From the NCBI GenBank assembly GCA_902619855.1, contig CACNGE010000015.1:1-37337 (forward strand): a stretch of DNA of 37,337 nt. The letters are read 5' to 3'. Within the stretch, counting starts at the first letter, position 1. Each line of letters starts with the position of its first letter. A program made the translations under genes and the position numbers. A model generated the notes under the pieces. The model ran no database searches, was not told the origin of the DNA, and was given only the letters and a program-made list of their open reading frames with translations. The stretch comes from an uncultured Bacteroidota bacterium (GTDB lineage: Bacteria > Bacteroidota > Bacteroidia > Flavobacteriales > Flavobacteriaceae). Positions 27,790 to 35,871 of the stretch are shown here, piece by piece.

Positions 27790-30405
27790 TTGAAGGCACT
27801 TTTTTGCAGAACATTTTCAATGATTTTTTTTATGATATCTGTCTTAGGGTTTTCACAAAACTCTACGCAAATGAATGTTGTTTTTATTTCTGTTGATGAC
27901 TTGAAACCAACGATAAGGAGCTTTGGTGATGAAATTGCAATTACTCCCAACTTAGATTTTCTGTCACGTTCATCAACAATTTTTTTAAACAATCACACTC
28001 AACAAGCCATTTGTAGCCCTTCAAGAATCAGTTTGCTAACAGGTATGCGTCCAGATTATACACAAGTATATGATTTGAAAACAAAAATGCGAGATAAAAG
28101 GCCTAATATTTTGACTTTGCCACAACACTTTAAAAATAATGGTTATATAACCGCTGGTATAGGTAAAATATTTGACCCAAGAGGAGTAGATTATCAGCTG
28201 GACGAGCCATCATGGAGCATTCCTTTTTTAAGAGCTTATAAAATCACATACCCTAAAGATTATGGTCAGCCTAAATTAGGATTTTATCAAAACCCAGAAA
28301 TCAAAGTAAAAATCGATAATATGATTGTTGAAAACAACCTTAAAAGGGGTAAGGTTGGTAAGTTTTTTAATCACAAATACAAGCCTCCAGTTTCGAATAG
28401 TAATGCTCCTGATGAAGCTTATGCAGATGGTGCAATTGCTCAAGAGGCAATTCGAATGATTGATCGTTTATCATCTAGCAAAAATCCGTTTTTTCTTGCC
28501 GTTGGCTTTAAAAGGCCTCATTTACCTTTTTCAGCTCCGAAAAAATATTTCAACTTATACAACCCAAAGGAGATTCCAACAGAACCATATAGACAGCGTG
28601 CTAAAGACGTTGGAGACCTTGCTTATCATAATTCTGGTGAGCTACAAAGTTATGCTGAGGATGGTAGAGAATATACTTTGGATTCGAATCAGCAACTTCA
28701 ACTTGATGAAAATTTTGAAAGAGAATTGATTCATGGTTATTATGCTTGCGTTACTTTTATTGATTTTCAGATTGGAAAAATCCTTAAAAAACTTCAACAA
28801 AATGGCTTGATGGACAATACAATCATTGTAGTCTGGGGAGACCATGGGTATCACTTTGGCGACCATCGGCTTTGGAACAAACACTCCAATTTTGAACAAG
28901 CCACTCGATCTCCACTCCTAATCTATAATCCATCCTCTAAAAAAGGGAATAAGATTATTTCTCCCACAGAATTTGTTGATGTGTTCCCTACACTAAATGA
29001 GATTGCAAACATCCCTAAAGTTGCTCAACTTCAGGGTAAAAGTCTTTTGCCGCTCATGAGAAATCAGTCGCAGAGCATTAAGCCATATGCTGTGAGTCAA
29101 TATCCTAGAAAAAATGCAATGGGGTACAGTTTTAGATCCTCTTCTTATCGGTACACAGTTTGGATTGATAAAAACAATATTGGTAAAAATGTGGGTGAGA
29201 AACAGATTTTACAAGAAGAGTTATTTGATTATGAAAAAGATCCACTTGAAACAAAAAATCATATTAGCTTAAAAACTCATGAGCAAATATACATTAAGAT
29301 GAAATCAGATGCTTTTCATTTTTTAAATCATATGGAGTTTTCTCCTACGACACAGATTGATGGTGATTCTTACATAAAGGAAATTGTCAAAGCTAATTTT
29401 AATACTAATAGAGTTTTTATAGGTGCAACACTCAACCATGTACAACTTGACACTTCTGTATCTGATTTATTTTTAAAAGAATTTAATTATTCAACCCCTG
29501 AAAATTGTGCTAAACAGGCCCGTATTCATCCTCGGCCAGGAGTTTGGGATTGGCGAAGATTGGATGAATACCTTGACTTTGCTGATCAAAATAATATCAC
29601 ACTTCGCATTCATGGACCAGTTAGTCCTCAATCCTCGAAATGGGCCAAAGAAGACCACAGGTCTCCAAAAGAATTAGAAAAAAATATGATCGATTTTTTT
29701 ACTGCTCTTTGTAAAAAAATGAATAAAGAGCCATCGGTTAAATGGATGGATGTTGTCAATGAAACCATTACAACTGATGGAAAGTGGTTTGAGGACAGTC
29801 CTGGAACAGACAAATGGGAAAACCCATGGGTGCAAATTGGAAGAGATAAAAATGATGTTCCCCTATATATAACCAAAGCATTCGAAATCGCCAATAAATA
29901 TGCTCCAAATGTGAGTCAAGTGTTTAATCAACATGGCGGTATGGAGCCAAAAATGTGGGAAAAGGTTAAGCAAACCATATTGTATCTAAAATCTGAGGGA
30001 TATCGTATTGATGGTTTGGGATGGCAAGCACATTTACGAAGTGATATGAATTTAGCAATGGATGAAAAACAATTGAAATATTTTTCTTCATTAATTGATT
30101 GGGCACATAAAAATGATCTTGATTTTCATGTGACAGAAATTGATTATAAAATCATGTCAAATTCAAAAAATTCTAAATCATTTTCTGATCAAGCAGCTGC
30201 TTATGCGAATATCTTGAAGGTTTTGCTTTCAAAACGTGAAAATGGCGTTGTTACTTTCAATACTTGGGGTATGGTTGATGGTAAAAAAGGGAAACACCAT
30301 GATAAAGACCGATTTATATTCGACAGGAATCTTCAACCAAAACCAGCCTATTTCAGTATCAAAGAAGTATTGCTAGATCCTGATGATAATTTAAAGTTTA
30401 ATTAA
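27790..30405 (+). CDS. Bifunctional sulfatase - GH10 xylanase-like fusion
   Basis: 871-residue secreted protein with two catalytic domains in one uninterrupted frame. Domain 1 (about 25-515) is a family S1 sulfatase of the iduronate-2-sulfatase-like branch: Asp36-Asp37 in SVDDLKP, formylglycine motif CSPSR with Cys75, RPHLPFSAPKKY (242-253), GDHG with Asp351/His352. Domain 2 (about 530-865) is a GH10 barrel: acid/base Glu658 in MDVVNET, nucleophile Glu783 in VTEID, GLGWQAHLR, NTWG and the closing LQPKPAYFSI. The usual GH10 loop H-T-L-V-W-H is replaced by HGPVSPQSSKW (608-618). The start is TTG 27790, 4 nt after the GH5 stop, giving a signal with Lys2 and Arg7; ATG 27820 is a shorter option. 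It probably desulfates and cleaves neighbouring sites on a sulfated xylan (inference). Confidence 0.93.
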   Translation: MKALFCRTFSMIFFMISVLGFSQNSTQMNVVFISVDDLKPTIRSFGDEIAITPNLDFLSRSSTIFLNNHTQQAICSPSRISLLTGMRPDYTQVYDLKTKMRDKRPNILTLPQHFKNNGYITAGIGKIFDPRGVDYQLDEPSWSIPFLRAYKITYPKDYGQPKLGFYQNPEIKVKIDNMIVENNLKRGKVGKFFNHKYKPPVSNSNAPDEAYADGAIAQEAIRMIDRLSSSKNPFFLAVGFKRPHLPFSAPKKYFNLYNPKEIPTEPYRQRAKDVGDLAYHNSGELQSYAEDGREYTLDSNQQLQLDENFERELIHGYYACVTFIDFQIGKILKKLQQNGLMDNTIIVVWGDHGYHFGDHRLWNKHSNFEQATRSPLLIYNPSSKKGNKIISPTEFVDVFPTLNEIANIPKVAQLQGKSLLPLMRNQSQSIKPYAVSQYPRKNAMGYSFRSSSYRYTVWIDKNNIGKNVGEKQILQEELFDYEKDPLETKNHISLKTHEQIYIKMKSDAFHFLNHMEFSPTTQIDGDSYIKEIVKANFNTNRVFIGATLNHVQLDTSVSDLFLKEFNYSTPENCAKQARIHPRPGVWDWRRLDEYLDFADQNNITLRIHGPVSPQSSKWAKEDHRSPKELEKNMIDFFTALCKKMNKEPSVKWMDVVNETITTDGKWFEDSPGTDKWENPWVQIGRDKNDVPLYITKAFEIANKYAPNVSQVFNQHGGMEPKMWEKVKQTILYLKSEGYRIDGLGWQAHLRSDMNLAMDEKQLKYFSSLIDWAHKNDLDFHVTEIDYKIMSNSKNSKSFSDQAAAYANILKVLLSKRENGVVTFNTWGMVDGKKGKHHDKDRFIFDRNLQPKPAYFSIKEVLLDPDDNLKFN

Positions 30406-30410
30406 AATAT

Positions 30411-30434
30411 TGAAAACAGTAATTTTCATTTTTT
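30411..30434 (+). terminator. Weak terminator-like hairpin after the fusion gene
   Basis: TGAAAA / TTTTCA stem (30411-30416, 30423-30428) with loop CAGTAA, followed by six T. The stem is short with a single G-C pair, so it is weak at best. It lies 5 nt after the stop of the fusion gene, in the 115-nt gap before the next sulfatase, the longest gap in this operon half. I see no perfect promoter box in the gap. Confidence 0.3.
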
Positions 30435-30520
30435 GTAGCGTTTGAAATTTACGTTGTCAATTCTTCTGATGTAAGAGATTTAAAGAAAAAAAATTTAACC
30501 TAACAATAAAATATATATCA

Positions 30521-31942
30521 ATGAAAACTAGACTCATCATTATCGCATTTTTAGTATTAAACTTTAGAATGCAGGCTCAAGAAGTAGAGCCTAAAAACAT
30601 TTTATTTATTATAGTTGATGATCTAAGAGCTGCACTTCCAACATATGGTAATCAACAAGTTATAGCACCGTACATTACAAATTTCGCAGAAAGTGCAGTG
30701 CAGTTTAATAATGCATACGTCAACATTCCAACCTGTGGCGCATCAAGGGCGAGTATTTTAACTGGTATTCGGCCGACTAGAGAATATTTTAAAAAATTCA
30801 CCACTTCAATTGAAAGGGACATGCCTGATGCAATTACGTTTCCAGGATTGTTGAAGAGTATAGGTTATACCACCATAAGTAATGGAAAAATTTCCCATAA
30901 TCGTGATGATATGGATTTTACGTGGTCGGAAATTTGGCGGCCAACGGGCTTATACAACAACCAAGATTATATAGATAAATCAACAAGTGATTCATTAGAA
31001 GCTGGAGGGTTGGGTGCTGTGTATCCTTTTGAAAATTTAGATGTTCCTGATTTGGCTTACAAAGATGGAAAGATCGCAGCTAAAGCGATCGAAGATTTGA
31101 AAAAACTCAAAGACTCTGGAAAACCTTTTTTACTAGCTGTTGGTTTTTTAAAACCACACTTGCCCTTTAATGCACCAAAAAAATACTGGGATTATTATGA
31201 TTTTGATAAAATTCAATTACCAGTGAATAATACTTTCCCGAAAAACGCTCCAAAATCTGCAGGAAATTGGTATGAGTTGGTTAAATATAAAGGAATTCCA
31301 AAAGATATCGAGTCCAATGGTAGAAACGCTTTACTCCATACCTTGGATGAGACATTTTCAAGAAAACTTATTCATGGATACTATGCATGTATAAGCTACA
31401 CAGATGCACAAGTTGGAAAAGTACTAAAAGAACTTGATGAGCTTGGAATGAAAGATGATACAATTGTCATATTTACGAGCGATCACGGATTCAGTTTGAT
31501 GGAACATAACAGATGGTCAAAACACAATTTATTCCGGGTAGAAAATAGAGTGCCGTTAATCATAAGAGTACCTGGAATGACAAACAAAGGAAGGTCTGAA
31601 AGTTTTGCAGAGCTTATTGATTTGTATCCAACAATCACAGAGCTTCTGGGAATAAAAACACCTGATAAAGTAGAGGGTATTTCTTTGGTTCAGAATTTAA
31701 AAAATCCTGAACTGATCACAAAATCGGTTGCATACTCTAGAATTTGGAATGGAGACTTATTTGTTTCATTTAACCATTTATATGCAGAATGGAAAGGAGA
31801 AGAAATTGGTCATGTGTACGACAAAATGCTTTATGACGTCAAGAAAGATTCATTAGAGATGAATAATCTAGCTAATGACAAAAACTATTATCAATTGACT
31901 GATAGTTTGAGTCAAAATATTAAATTAAAAAAGGTATTTTAA
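30521..31942 (+). CDS. Family S1 sulfatase with CGASR active-site motif
   Basis: 473-residue secreted sulfatase of the iduronate-2-sulfatase-like branch. Signal peptide 1-20 (RMQAQ); metal ligands Asp33-Asp34 in IIVDDLRA; formylglycine motif CGASR with Cys72, having Ala where most family members have Pro; KPHLPFNAPKKYW, also seen in related form in the fused sulfatase; TSDHGFSLMEHNRWSKHNLF as second metal and substrate region. Ala at this place is tolerated by some sulfatase-maturing enzymes, so activity is likely. It overlaps nothing but abuts the next sulfatase directly (stop then ATG with no spacer). Its similarity to the fused sulfatase domain suggests related positions of sulfate on the same glycan. 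Confidence 0.93.
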   Translation: MKTRLIIIAFLVLNFRMQAQEVEPKNILFIIVDDLRAALPTYGNQQVIAPYITNFAESAVQFNNAYVNIPTCGASRASILTGIRPTREYFKKFTTSIERDMPDAITFPGLLKSIGYTTISNGKISHNRDDMDFTWSEIWRPTGLYNNQDYIDKSTSDSLEAGGLGAVYPFENLDVPDLAYKDGKIAAKAIEDLKKLKDSGKPFLLAVGFLKPHLPFNAPKKYWDYYDFDKIQLPVNNTFPKNAPKSAGNWYELVKYKGIPKDIESNGRNALLHTLDETFSRKLIHGYYACISYTDAQVGKVLKELDELGMKDDTIVIFTSDHGFSLMEHNRWSKHNLFRVENRVPLIIRVPGMTNKGRSESFAELIDLYPTITELLGIKTPDKVEGISLVQNLKNPELITKSVAYSRIWNGDLFVSFNHLYAEWKGEEIGHVYDKMLYDVKKDSLEMNNLANDKNYYQLTDSLSQNIKLKKVF

Positions 31943-33502
31943 ATGAAGCAGTATTTATCCCTAATTTTTTTCCTTCTTTTTTCATTTGGTGCACGTTCAC
32001 AAGATGATCGACCAAACGTTGTGTTTGTTATGTCTGATGATCACGCAGTGAGTGCAGTTAGTGCATACAATGATTGGCTTTCTGAACTTGCACCAACACC
32101 AAATATTGATCGTATTGCAAAAGATGGGATGCTGATGCATGCTACCTATAATACCAACAGTATTTGTGGGCCGAGTAGGGCTGCTATACTGACTGGAAAA
32201 TACAGTCATGTCAATGGATTTTTTAAAAATGAAAAGGGAGGAGATTTTGATTCATCTCAACAGACTTTTCCAAAGATTTTTCAACGCAATGGTTACAACA
32301 CTGCAGTTATTGGTAAATGGCATCTTGGCACAGCTCCAACAGGTTTTGATTATTCAAAAGTTATGGTAAACCATGGAGGTCAAGGAACATATTTTAATAC
32401 AGTTTTTGTTGAAAATGGAAAGGATACAATCGTTGAAACAGAACGCCATTCAACTGCACAAGTAGCATATGACGCGATTAATTGGTTGAAAAATAAACGT
32501 AATAAGAATAAGCCTTTTATGTTGATGTATCAGTTTAAAGCACCTCACAGGCCATGGACACCAAACCCAAAGTTTAATGAATTATACACAGATGATTTTC
32601 CGCAACATGAAACCTTTAATGATGATTATGAAGGTCGAGTTGCAGCATCTCAAAATATGCTTGAAATTGAAAATCATATGAATCGAAAAGATTTAAAAGT
32701 TCCACCCCCACCTGAGCTTTCTGCAAAAGAGAAAAATCAGTATTATAAGTTTGGTAACAATGGTGAATATTGGTCACCAAGTGATACCTTAAGTGGTGCA
32801 GCTTTGAAAAGCTGGAAGTATCAAAGATATATAAAAGACTATTTGCGTTGTGTGGCTGGAGTTGATGAAGCTGTAGGACAAATGTTAGACTTCTTGAAAG
32901 CCAATGAACTTGATGAAAATACAATTGTTATTTATACTTCTGATCAAGGATTTTACTTGGGGGAGCATGGTTGGTTTGATAAGCGATGGATGTATGAGCC
33001 ATCATTTAGAATGCCTTTTATGATAAAATATCCTCGTAAAATTTCACCTGGTAGCAGCAATAATGATTTATTGTTGAATATTGATTTTGGGCCAACACTT
33101 CTAGATTTGGCTGGTATTGAGGTGCCAAAAGATATGCAGGGAAAGAGTTTTAAAAAGCAATTGTTTGGAAAACGTACCAATTGGAGAGATGCAATTTATT
33201 ATCATTATTACGAGTATCCATTTTGGCATAATGTTCAGCCGCATTATGGCGTGAGTACAGGCAAATACAAGCTAATTCATTATTATTATGATATGGATGA
33301 ATGGGAGCTTTTTGATCTAGAAAACGATAAAAACGAAATGCAAAATCTATATGGAAAACCTCAGTATTCAAAAATTACAAAGGCGCTCAAATCCAAAATC
33401 AAAGATCTTCAAATACAATATGGTGATGATATGACTTTAGACGAAATGCGTGCAATGACAGATGTTAATATCCAACGCTCGTATAGCAATCGTAACAACT
33501 GA
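31943..33502 (+). CDS. Family S1 sulfatase (N-acetylglucosamine-6-sulfatase-like branch)
   Basis: 519-residue secreted sulfatase. Signal peptide 1-20 (GARSQ); metal ligands Asp32-Asp33 in MSDDHA; formylglycine motif CGPSR with Cys75; GKWHLG as a substrate-side motif; second metal region TSDQGFYLGEHGWFDKRWMY, where the DHG of other sulfatases is DQG, the form usual in glucosamine-6-sulfatase-like enzymes. The C-terminal part has YYHYYEYPFWHNVQPHYGV, a Tyr/His-rich segment typical of this branch. It begins directly after the stop of the previous sulfatase, so the two are translated together. 6-O sulfate cannot exist on xylopyranose (no C6), so either this subgroup acts on another position or the glycan holds hexose too. 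Confidence 0.93.
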   Translation: MKQYLSLIFFLLFSFGARSQDDRPNVVFVMSDDHAVSAVSAYNDWLSELAPTPNIDRIAKDGMLMHATYNTNSICGPSRAAILTGKYSHVNGFFKNEKGGDFDSSQQTFPKIFQRNGYNTAVIGKWHLGTAPTGFDYSKVMVNHGGQGTYFNTVFVENGKDTIVETERHSTAQVAYDAINWLKNKRNKNKPFMLMYQFKAPHRPWTPNPKFNELYTDDFPQHETFNDDYEGRVAASQNMLEIENHMNRKDLKVPPPPELSAKEKNQYYKFGNNGEYWSPSDTLSGAALKSWKYQRYIKDYLRCVAGVDEAVGQMLDFLKANELDENTIVIYTSDQGFYLGEHGWFDKRWMYEPSFRMPFMIKYPRKISPGSSNNDLLLNIDFGPTLLDLAGIEVPKDMQGKSFKKQLFGKRTNWRDAIYYHYYEYPFWHNVQPHYGVSTGKYKLIHYYYDMDEWELFDLENDKNEMQNLYGKPQYSKITKALKSKIKDLQIQYGDDMTLDEMRAMTDVNIQRSYSNRNN

Positions 33503-33522
33503 ATAAAAATATTTTGATTCCC

Positions 33523-34443
33523 ATGTTAGACAAAATATTATTTCTTTTTAGCCTAATTTTCTTTACAGGGGTTCACCATTCATCGATCGCTCAGCAGCAA
33601 AAGAAAACAAAGGTTTTTTTACTTGCCGGACAATCTAATATGGATGGTCGAGGAGACTCATCAAAGCTGTCTGAAGCTGAAATGAAATTTTTAGCTGATG
33701 CAAGTCAAAAAATTCATTTTATTTACAAGGGTACAGTGGGAGAAGGAAATGCCATTCTATACAATGGTCCGTTAGACTTTACAAATCCATGGAACTTTGT
33801 AAAACAAAAATTCAGATTGGAAAAATGCTTTGGTCCTGAGCTTTTTTTTGGCGTTGAGCTTGTAAAAAATCACCCCGAACACGACTATCTTTTCATAAAA
33901 AGATCTCAAGGTGGAACATCTTTGTATGGTGCTTGGAATCCTAACTGGTCTGTTGAAAAGGCAAGTTTTTTTAACGAACAAAACAAACCAAAACTTTATA
34001 AAGATTTTATAGATTTGGTAGATACTGAGCTTGCGAAATTACAGCCCAACAGTTATGAAATTATTGGAGTGCTTTGGGTCCAAGGTGAGACTGACAGTAA
34101 TACAAGTAATGGATTTACAGCTGCAGATACTTACCAAGAAAATTTAGAAAATTTGATTAATTCAGTGAGAAATCATTATAATATTCCTGATCTTCCTTTT
34201 TTGATATTAGGTGTGGGAAGCAAAAAAGTTCAAAATGCAATGGCTCAAGTGAGTAATAAATTAACAAATGTTAGCTTTATTGAGAGAAGTCAAGACGTGA
34301 ATAAGACCAATTATACTCCGATTTATACACACAAATGGAAGGGTAAAGCTGTGGGGCATTACAACTACGAGGGTATGAAAAAAATTGGTCAGTTATTTTA
34401 TAAAAACTTTTCTGATAACTACTTACAATCAATACATCAATGA
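33523..34443 (+). CDS. SGNH-type acetylxylan esterase (CE6 / SASA domain)
   Basis: 306-residue secreted esterase that would remove O-acetyl groups from xylan. Signal peptide 1-24 (SSIAQ). Nucleophile motif LLAGQSNMDGRG with Ser38; GGTSL block; WVQGETDS block (typical of the sialate-O-acetylesterase/DUF303 group to which CE6 belongs); C-terminal GHYNYEGMKKIG with the catalytic His. ATG 33523 is chosen over an in-frame TTG 33514 because it gives a normal signal peptide. It lies 20 nt after the sulfatase stop and overlaps the next sulfatase by 4 nt (ATGA), indicating coupled translation. With the CE1-like enzyme at 1901 the locus has two esterase types, so the substrate is probably acylated as well as sulfated. 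Confidence 0.92.
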   Translation: MLDKILFLFSLIFFTGVHHSSIAQQQKKTKVFLLAGQSNMDGRGDSSKLSEAEMKFLADASQKIHFIYKGTVGEGNAILYNGPLDFTNPWNFVKQKFRLEKCFGPELFFGVELVKNHPEHDYLFIKRSQGGTSLYGAWNPNWSVEKASFFNEQNKPKLYKDFIDLVDTELAKLQPNSYEIIGVLWVQGETDSNTSNGFTAADTYQENLENLINSVRNHYNIPDLPFLILGVGSKKVQNAMAQVSNKLTNVSFIERSQDVNKTNYTPIYTHKWKGKAVGHYNYEGMKKIGQLFYKNFSDNYLQSIHQ

Positions 34444-35843
34444 AAAAATATCTGATCTCATTATTTTTTATTTTAAATGTAATCATCAGCTGTTCGTCTG
34501 TTGAAAAAAGACCAAATATCATTTGGCTGGTTTGTGAAGACCAATCGCAAACTTTTTTTCCAATGTATGGCGATTATACTGTCGAGTTACCAAATTTAAA
34601 AGCGTTGGCAGAGGACAGCGTAATCTATGAGAATATGCATGCTACTACTCCTGTTTGTTCTCCAGCACGTAGTGCAATAATCACGGGAATGTATCCAACT
34701 TCATTGGGAACTCATAATATGCGTGCCTACAACGAAGGGAGACCAACCAATCAGCCACAACTAAATATTCCAAGTTATTCCCCGTCTTTTGCATCATATA
34801 TTAAACCCTTTACGATGTATTTAAGACAAGAAGGTTATTACTGTACAAACAGCAATAAAGAGGACTATAATTTTAAAATTAGTGAAGACGCATGGGATCA
34901 AAGTTGTAATTATTGCCAAGGTACAGAAAAAGAAGACATTCATTGGAGAAATCGTTCACCTAATCAAGCTTTTTTCTCTGTTTTTAATTTTCAAATTACA
35001 CACGAGGCACAGATATGGGAGCAAGCTGATAATGATCTATTTATCAGTACTGATAAAGTAAGTGTTCCATCGTATTTTCCAAACCATGAAACCGTAAGAA
35101 AAGATTTGGCCATTAATTACAGCAACTTAATTAGAATGGATCATCAATTAGGTGAGCGTATCAAAGAACTAAAGGATGAAGGACTTTATGATGAAGCGTA
35201 TATCTTTTTTTACAGTGATCACGGTGGACCATTCCCAAGACATAAAAGAGCAATCTATGAAACTGGCGTTAAAGTTCCCTTCATGATTAAATACCCTAAG
35301 TCTAAGGGCGCAGGAAGTCGTGTTGATGTATTATTAAGTTTTATTGACCTAGCACCAACTGTTCTGGATATCGCTGGAATCAAAATACCAAAATATTTAC
35401 AGGGTTTGTCCATTTTAAATTCGTCCGATTTTGAGAGAGAATACTTGGTGACAGCCTCTGATCGCTTTGATGAAGAAGTTGACAGAATCCGATCCGTTAA
35501 AACAAAAAAATTCAAATTAATCAAGAATTATTACCCGAACAACTCTCATGCACTACCCGTAGCCTACAGAGAAAATATGCCAATGATGAAACTTTTAAAT
35601 GAATTTAATAGCCAAGATAAATTAAATGATGACCAAAAGAAGTGGTTTTCTACCCCAAAACCTAAGTTTGAGCTGTATGATTTAAAGAATGATCCTTTAG
35701 AGCTAAATGATTTATCTTCTTTAGATGAGTTTGAATCAACAGTCAAAAAAATGGATTCAGTGTTAAATCAATGGATTGTTCAAACAAATGATTTAGGTGA
35801 ATACCCCGAATCTTTTGTGATTGATAATTCAATGATCAAGTAG
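34440..35843 (+). CDS. Family S1 sulfatase, lipoprotein, with Glu-Asp metal site
   Basis: 467-residue sulfatase anchored as a lipoprotein (IISC, Cys18). The N-terminal metal pair is Glu33-Asp34 in VCEDQS instead of the usual Asp-Asp; formylglycine motif CSPAR with Cys73 still fits C-x-P-x-R; second metal region SDHGGPFPRHKRAIYETG. The C-terminal part has YDLKNDPLELNDLS, a common sulfatase ending. The 'C-E-D' start and heparan-N-sulfatase-like layout set it apart from the three other sulfatase domains in this cluster. The start overlaps the esterase stop by 4 nt. A membrane-bound form suggests it acts on oligosaccharides in the periplasm or at the outer membrane, unlike the apparently soluble sulfatases upstream (inference). 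Confidence 0.93.
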   Translation: MKKYLISLFFILNVIISCSSVEKRPNIIWLVCEDQSQTFFPMYGDYTVELPNLKALAEDSVIYENMHATTPVCSPARSAIITGMYPTSLGTHNMRAYNEGRPTNQPQLNIPSYSPSFASYIKPFTMYLRQEGYYCTNSNKEDYNFKISEDAWDQSCNYCQGTEKEDIHWRNRSPNQAFFSVFNFQITHEAQIWEQADNDLFISTDKVSVPSYFPNHETVRKDLAINYSNLIRMDHQLGERIKELKDEGLYDEAYIFFYSDHGGPFPRHKRAIYETGVKVPFMIKYPKSKGAGSRVDVLLSFIDLAPTVLDIAGIKIPKYLQGLSILNSSDFEREYLVTASDRFDEEVDRIRSVKTKKFKLIKNYYPNNSHALPVAYRENMPMMKLLNEFNSQDKLNDDQKKWFSTPKPKFELYDLKNDPLELNDLSSLDEFESTVKKMDSVLNQWIVQTNDLGEYPESFVIDNSMIK

Positions 35844-35871
35844 CAGAAAAATTCATTTATAAACCCTACAT

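Noticed and set aside
30450-30460. TAGCGTTTG-like sequence as promoter of the sulfatase at 30521
   Set aside because: It has three bases instead of two between TA and TTTG, and no suitable TTG is placed upstream.
33514-33522. TTG start for the CE6-like esterase
   Set aside because: ATG 33523 nine bases downstream gives a normal signal peptide, so the TTG is not needed.
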